NCBI GenBank assembly: GCA_900489925.1
Contig: UEHQ01000022.1
Coordinates: 39,933 to 103,932, forward strand
Direction of reading: 5' to 3'
Origin: Hyphomicrobiales bacterium
Lineage (GTDB): Bacteria > Pseudomonadota > Alphaproteobacteria > Rhizobiales > Rhizobiaceae
DNA: 64,000 bases
Shown: one piece after another, positions 60,832 through 64,000 of the stretch
How the letters are laid out: the number at the start of each line of letters is the position of its first letter
Numbering within the stretch: the first letter of the stretch is position 1
Notes under the pieces: generated by a model
The model's input: only the letters and a program-made list of their open reading frames with translations
The model's database searches: none
Told to the model about the DNA's origin: nothing
Made by a program: the position numbers and the translations under genes

Positions 60832-61772
60832 TGGCCTCGGTGAGCATCGAAACGGCCGCAGTGGCCAGGGCTTTACCAAAGAAGGGGAGCAAACCGGGCC
60901 GGTTTGCTCCCAACTACTGGCCCTTCGTCGTCCCGGCGCTGATCGTCATCGCAGCGGTGATCGTTTTTCCGTGGGTGTTTACCCTGTGGATGAGCGTGAA
61001 CAGCTGGACGCTTGGCCAGGCGCAGGTCTTTGCCGGGATGGACAACTATGTCCGTCTGGCCGGCGACATGCGCTTCTGGGAATCTCTGTGGCATACGGTG
61101 CTCTACACGTCGCTGTCGGTGCTGGCGCCACTGGTCCTGGGGACGCTGGCTGCGCTGATCTTCGATGCGCAATTTCCGCTGCGCGGGCTTCTGCGCGGTA
61201 TCTTCGTAATGCCGATGATGGCGACCCCGGTCGCCATCGCACTCGTCTGGACCATGATGTTCCATCCGCAGCTCGGCGTTCTGAATTACCTGCTCTCCTT
61301 CATCGGCATCGGTCCGCAGGAGTGGATCTATAACCAAAGCAGCGTCATCCCCTCACTCGTCATGGTCGAAACCTGGCAGTGGACGCCGCTCGTCATGCTG
61401 ATCGTGCTTGGTGGGCTGGCCGCGGTTCCGCGCGAGCCGTATGAGAGCGCAGAAATCGATGGCGCCAATGTCTGGCAGAAGTTCCGGTATCTGACGCTTC
61501 CGATGATCGCGCCTTTCCTGATGACCGCCGTCATTATCCGCAGCATCGATGCGGTGAAGAGCTTCGACATCATCTACGCGATGACCCAAGGCGGGCCTGG
61601 CACGGCGTCCGAGACCATCAACATCTACCTCTACAACACCGCTTTCTCCTACTACGACATCGGCTATGGCTCGGCCATGGCGGTGGTCTTCTTCATTCTC
61701 ATCGTGCTCTTGTCCTTCGTCCTGCTGATGGTCCGGGCGCGCGCGAACTGGTCGGACGGGGAGGCGCGCTGA
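60831..61772 (+). CDS. ABC sugar permease (CUT1, MalF-like)
   Basis: A 313-residue permease with about six helices (VVPALIVIAAVIVFPWVFTLWMS). The EAA loop is REPYESAEIDGANVWQKFRYLTLPMIAPFLM. It starts at the last base of the previous stop (TAATG) and ends sharing the A of TGATG with the next permease, so the three transport genes are fully coupled. Confidence 0.9.
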   Translation: MASVSIETAAVARALPKKGSKPGRFAPNYWPFVVPALIVIAAVIVFPWVFTLWMSVNSWTLGQAQVFAGMDNYVRLAGDMRFWESLWHTVLYTSLSVLAPLVLGTLAALIFDAQFPLRGLLRGIFVMPMMATPVAIALVWTMMFHPQLGVLNYLLSFIGIGPQEWIYNQSSVIPSLVMVETWQWTPLVMLIVLGGLAAVPREPYESAEIDGANVWQKFRYLTLPMIAPFLMTAVIIRSIDAVKSFDIIYAMTQGGPGTASETINIYLYNTAFSYYDIGYGSAMAVVFFILIVLLSFVLLMVRARANWSDGEAR

Positions 61773-62587
61773 TGAAACGCAAGACGCTCGATCGCATCGG
61801 ACTGCTGTTCGTCGCCCTGGTGATGATCTCGCCGGTCATCCTGTTCTTCCTCTGGATGATCTCGCTGTCGCTGAAATACGAGATCGACAACGGCGCCTAT
61901 CCGCCAATCTTCATACCTGAACGCTTCGCCTGGTCGAACTACCTCAAGGTTTTCGAGGAAAACAACTTCTTCCTCTATCTCTGGAATTCAGTGCTGGTTA
62001 CGGGCGGCGCGACGCTTCTGGCCCTTCTGATCGGCGTGCCCGCCGGCTATGGCATCGCGCGACTGAAGGCGGAAAAATCGGCCATGGTGATCATGATCGC
62101 CCGCATGACGCCCGGTCTATCATTCCTCATCCCGCTCTTCCTGCTGTTCCAGTGGCTAAACCTGCTCGGCACGCTCCTGCCGCAGATCATCATCCATCTC
62201 GTCGTCACGGTGCCGATCGTCGTCTGGATCATGATCGCCTATTTCGAAACGACGCCGCTGGAGCTGGAGGAGGCCGCGAGTATCGACGGCGCGTCACCTT
62301 GGCAGGTCTTCCGGCTCGTCGCCCTGCCGATTGCAAGACCGGGCATCGTCGTTGCGTTCATCCTGTCGGTCATCTTTTCCTGGAACAACTTCGTCTTCGG
62401 CATCGTGCTGGCCAGCCGCGAGACGCGAACGCTCCCGGTTGCGGTCTACAACATGCTGTCTTTCGAGCAGGTGAGCTGGGGACCGCTTGCGGCAGCCGCC
62501 TTGATCGTCACGCTGCCTGTGCTGATACTGACGGTGTTTGCGCAACGACAGATCGTGGCCGGCCTCACGGCTGGCGCCGTCAAGTGA
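61772..62587 (+). CDS. ABC sugar permease (CUT1, MalG-like)
   Basis: A 271-residue permease with about six helices starting at IGLLFVALVMISPVILFFLWMISLSL. The EAA loop is ELEEAASIDGASPWQVFRLVALPIARPGIVVAF. It is followed 18 bases later by the PfkB-type kinase. No ATPase gene for this transporter is found in the window. Confidence 0.9.
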   Translation: MKRKTLDRIGLLFVALVMISPVILFFLWMISLSLKYEIDNGAYPPIFIPERFAWSNYLKVFEENNFFLYLWNSVLVTGGATLLALLIGVPAGYGIARLKAEKSAMVIMIARMTPGLSFLIPLFLLFQWLNLLGTLLPQIIIHLVVTVPIVVWIMIAYFETTPLELEEAASIDGASPWQVFRLVALPIARPGIVVAFILSVIFSWNNFVFGIVLASRETRTLPVAVYNMLSFEQVSWGPLAAAALIVTLPVLILTVFAQRQIVAGLTAGAVK

Positions 62588-62605
62588 CCAGTTGAGAGAC
62601 CGATT

Positions 62606-63595
62606 TTGGTGACATTTCCTACCTTCGATCCGCCCGCTGGACCGGCGCGCCGTGTTCTCTGCGTCGGGGCTGCCGTTCTTGACACCCTGTTTCGCGTGCA
62701 CTCGTTGCCCACCGGCCAGGGAAAGGTGCTGCCCTATGACATGCTGCAGATCGCCGAGGGAATGGCGTCGAGCGCAGCTTTCGCCGTCGCGCAGCTGGGT
62801 GGCCATGCCAGCCTGTGGGGCGCTGTCGGAGATGACGATGCGGGTGAGCGTATCATCGCCGATCTCGGCAACAGCGGTATCGACGTTAGCGGCATGACCC
62901 GAGCGGAAGGTGCCCGTTCGGCCGTCTCGACCATTCTCGTCGATGACGACGGAGAGCGCCTGATCGTTCCGTTCTACGATCGGCGGCTGCACGATAGCGT
63001 CAAGCCGGTCACGACCGAAGAAATCTTCGGCTTCGATGCCGTGCTCGTCGATGTTCGCTGGCCCGAACTCGCTCTGCGAACGCTGAATGCCGCCCGGGAC
63101 GCCGGCAAGCCTGGCATCCTCGACGGAGATGTCGTTGGCGATGGCGTGATCGAGAGGCTCGCGCCGGCAGCGAGCCATATCGTGTTCTCGCAGCCTGCCG
63201 CAGAGCGGCTGGCTGGAGCGACCGACTTGATCGAAGTCGTCCATGTGCTGAAGCAGAGATTTCCCCATGCCTTCATCAGCGTCACCGCTGGCGAACATGG
63301 CTGCTTGTGGTTCGACGACGCGACCGGCCTCGTCCGCCATCTTCCCGCGCCAAAGATAAAGGCCGTCGATACGCTTGCCGCGGGTGACATCTTCCACGGA
63401 ACCTTCGCGCTCGCCATCGCCGAAGGCATGGAAATCGAGCAGATCATGCGATGCTCATCCATGGCTGCGGCGCTCAAATGCCAGGTGTTCGGGGGGCGTA
63501 TCGGAGCGCCCTCACGTGCCCAGCTCAATGAAGCGCTGCGTACGTGGGATGCCGTCTCATCGAACCGGTCACAGTGGCACGATTGCATGCCTTAA
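62606..63595 (+). CDS. PfkB-family carbohydrate kinase
   Basis: A 329-residue ribokinase-like sugar kinase. Signature 1 is EGMASSAAFAVAQLGGHASLWGAVGDDDAG, and the catalytic block is AVDTLAAGDIFHGTFALAIAEG, in which AAGD replaces the usual GAGD but keeps the catalytic Asp. The start could be TTG 62606 or GTG 62609, with weak ribosome sites. It probably phosphorylates the imported sugar, or the KDG-type intermediate before the lyase at 57881 acts. It ends the operon. Confidence 0.88.
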   Translation: MVTFPTFDPPAGPARRVLCVGAAVLDTLFRVHSLPTGQGKVLPYDMLQIAEGMASSAAFAVAQLGGHASLWGAVGDDDAGERIIADLGNSGIDVSGMTRAEGARSAVSTILVDDDGERLIVPFYDRRLHDSVKPVTTEEIFGFDAVLVDVRWPELALRTLNAARDAGKPGILDGDVVGDGVIERLAPAASHIVFSQPAAERLAGATDLIEVVHVLKQRFPHAFISVTAGEHGCLWFDDATGLVRHLPAPKIKAVDTLAAGDIFHGTFALAIAEGMEIEQIMRCSSMAAALKCQVFGGRIGAPSRAQLNEALRTWDAVSSNRSQWHDCMP

Positions 63596-63832
63596 GTTCG
63601 CGTGATTGAGCACTTCCCGTAGTCACGCAAGAGGTATCGGATCTTGGTCGCCATGATCGGTAATTCTCGGGCTACGCTTGCGGCTGAGTAGTAGACCGTT
63701 TCCGACAGCTCATTTCACCTCGCAAACAGCGCCGTCTTTGAAGCCGGGAACAAAGCGTCTGCAATCCCTGCGTGGACTTTTGGTGAATCTGCACTAACTC
63801 GCCAAAGGAAGGCTAACGAGGAAGGTTCAATA

Positions 63833-64000
63833 ATGTTGAAGAAGATTGTTATCGTGACCGCTACTATCGGGTCTTTGGCGTCCTGCACGCCGACCGAAAA
63901 GGGCACTGCGATTGGCGCCGGGACAGGGGCTGTCATCGGGGGGGCGGTCAGCAACAGCTGGGGGGGAGCTGCCGTAGGCGCCGTGGCAGGCGGGTTAGCC
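63833..64000 (+). CDS. Glycine-zipper lipoprotein (partial, runs off the end)
   Basis: ATG 63833 begins a frame still open at the window end. The visible 56 residues are MLKKIVIVTATIGSLASCTP followed by a Gly/Ala-rich region (AIGAGTGAVIGGAVSNSWGG, then AAVGAVAGGLA). LASC is a lipobox, so the protein is probably an outer membrane lipoprotein with a glycine zipper, like the rhizobial Omp10/YMGG-type families. Upstream AAGGTTCAATA is a weak ribosome site. Confidence 0.7.
   Translation, partial: MLKKIVIVTATIGSLASCTPTEKGTAIGAGTGAVIGGAVSNSWGGAAVGAVAGGLA

Noticed and set aside
1..64000. Insertion sequences, CRISPR arrays, prophage genes, tRNA and rRNA genes
   Set aside because: No transposase, repeat-spacer pattern, phage protein or RNA gene was recognisable by reading; a tRNA or RNA-family search was not possible.

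Overview
The window reads as a high-GC alphaproteobacterium of the Rhizobiales, most likely Rhizobiaceae (Rhizobium, Agrobacterium or Ensifer type). The grounds are dense packing of sugar ABC transporters with LacI and GntR regulators, a divergent oxyR-katG pair, a KduI/KduD module, and a long MFS-acyltransferase-ligase fusion. I recognise no tRNA, rRNA, CRISPR array, insertion sequence or phage gene by reading, although no RNA search was run. The many solute uptake islands would suit a secondary replicon or an accessory chromosomal region.

Layout. 1-9112: the end of a gamma-glutamyltransferase-like gene, a cytosine-deaminase-like amidohydrolase, a nucleoside deaminase, then a tightly coupled trio (TPR/ATP-grasp protein, unusual fold-type-I PLP protein, group II PLP decarboxylase), a SARP-like regulator with TPRs and a 72-residue protein. 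This is the best candidate here for an undescribed biosynthetic system. 9503-11572: a UvrD-like helicase. 11679-18681: a LacI-controlled operon for a fructoside (CUT1 ABC transporter plus a GH32 hydrolase). 18795-20813: a glycosyltransferase-like gene with an AT-rich upstream region, then a GFA/CENP-V zinc protein. 21001-25403: a two-gene RND efflux pump. 25649-30092: two TIM-barrel sugar isomerase-like proteins, a GMC oxidoreductase and a Gfo/Idh oxidoreductase. 30235-37126: a GntR regulator divergent from an aldehyde dehydrogenase, FrcBCA-like transporter, kduI and kduD operon.

37316-40708 is a three-part phospholipid acyl-recycling fusion. 40801-42523 is a PspA/YiaA envelope-stress pair opposite a TetR gene, with three operator-like palindromes between them. 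42720-43886 is a GAF/HD-GYP protein, and 43953-47245 the oxyR-katG peroxide defence pair. 47432-47605 is a 57-residue protein. 47804-56574 holds lacI and an aldo/keto reductase divergent from a CUT2 ABC transporter (two permeases, one binding protein, one ATPase) and a dhaK/dhaL-like kinase pair, with matching GTTTA(G/C)TAAAC palindromes on both sides. 56844-57485 is a metallophosphatase. 57881-63595 is a DapA-family lyase, a GntR regulator, a CUT1 transporter lacking an ATPase gene, and a PfkB kinase. A glycine-zipper lipoprotein runs off the right end.

How it fits together: four substrate-responsive catabolic loci each pair uptake with the first catabolic steps and a local repressor. Three of them carry a strong hairpin just after the binding-protein gene, which probably raises binding-protein expression over the membrane components. 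Stress genes (efflux, PspA, OxyR/KatG) lie between them. Functions are assigned from recognisable motifs; substrates are mostly inferred from gene context.
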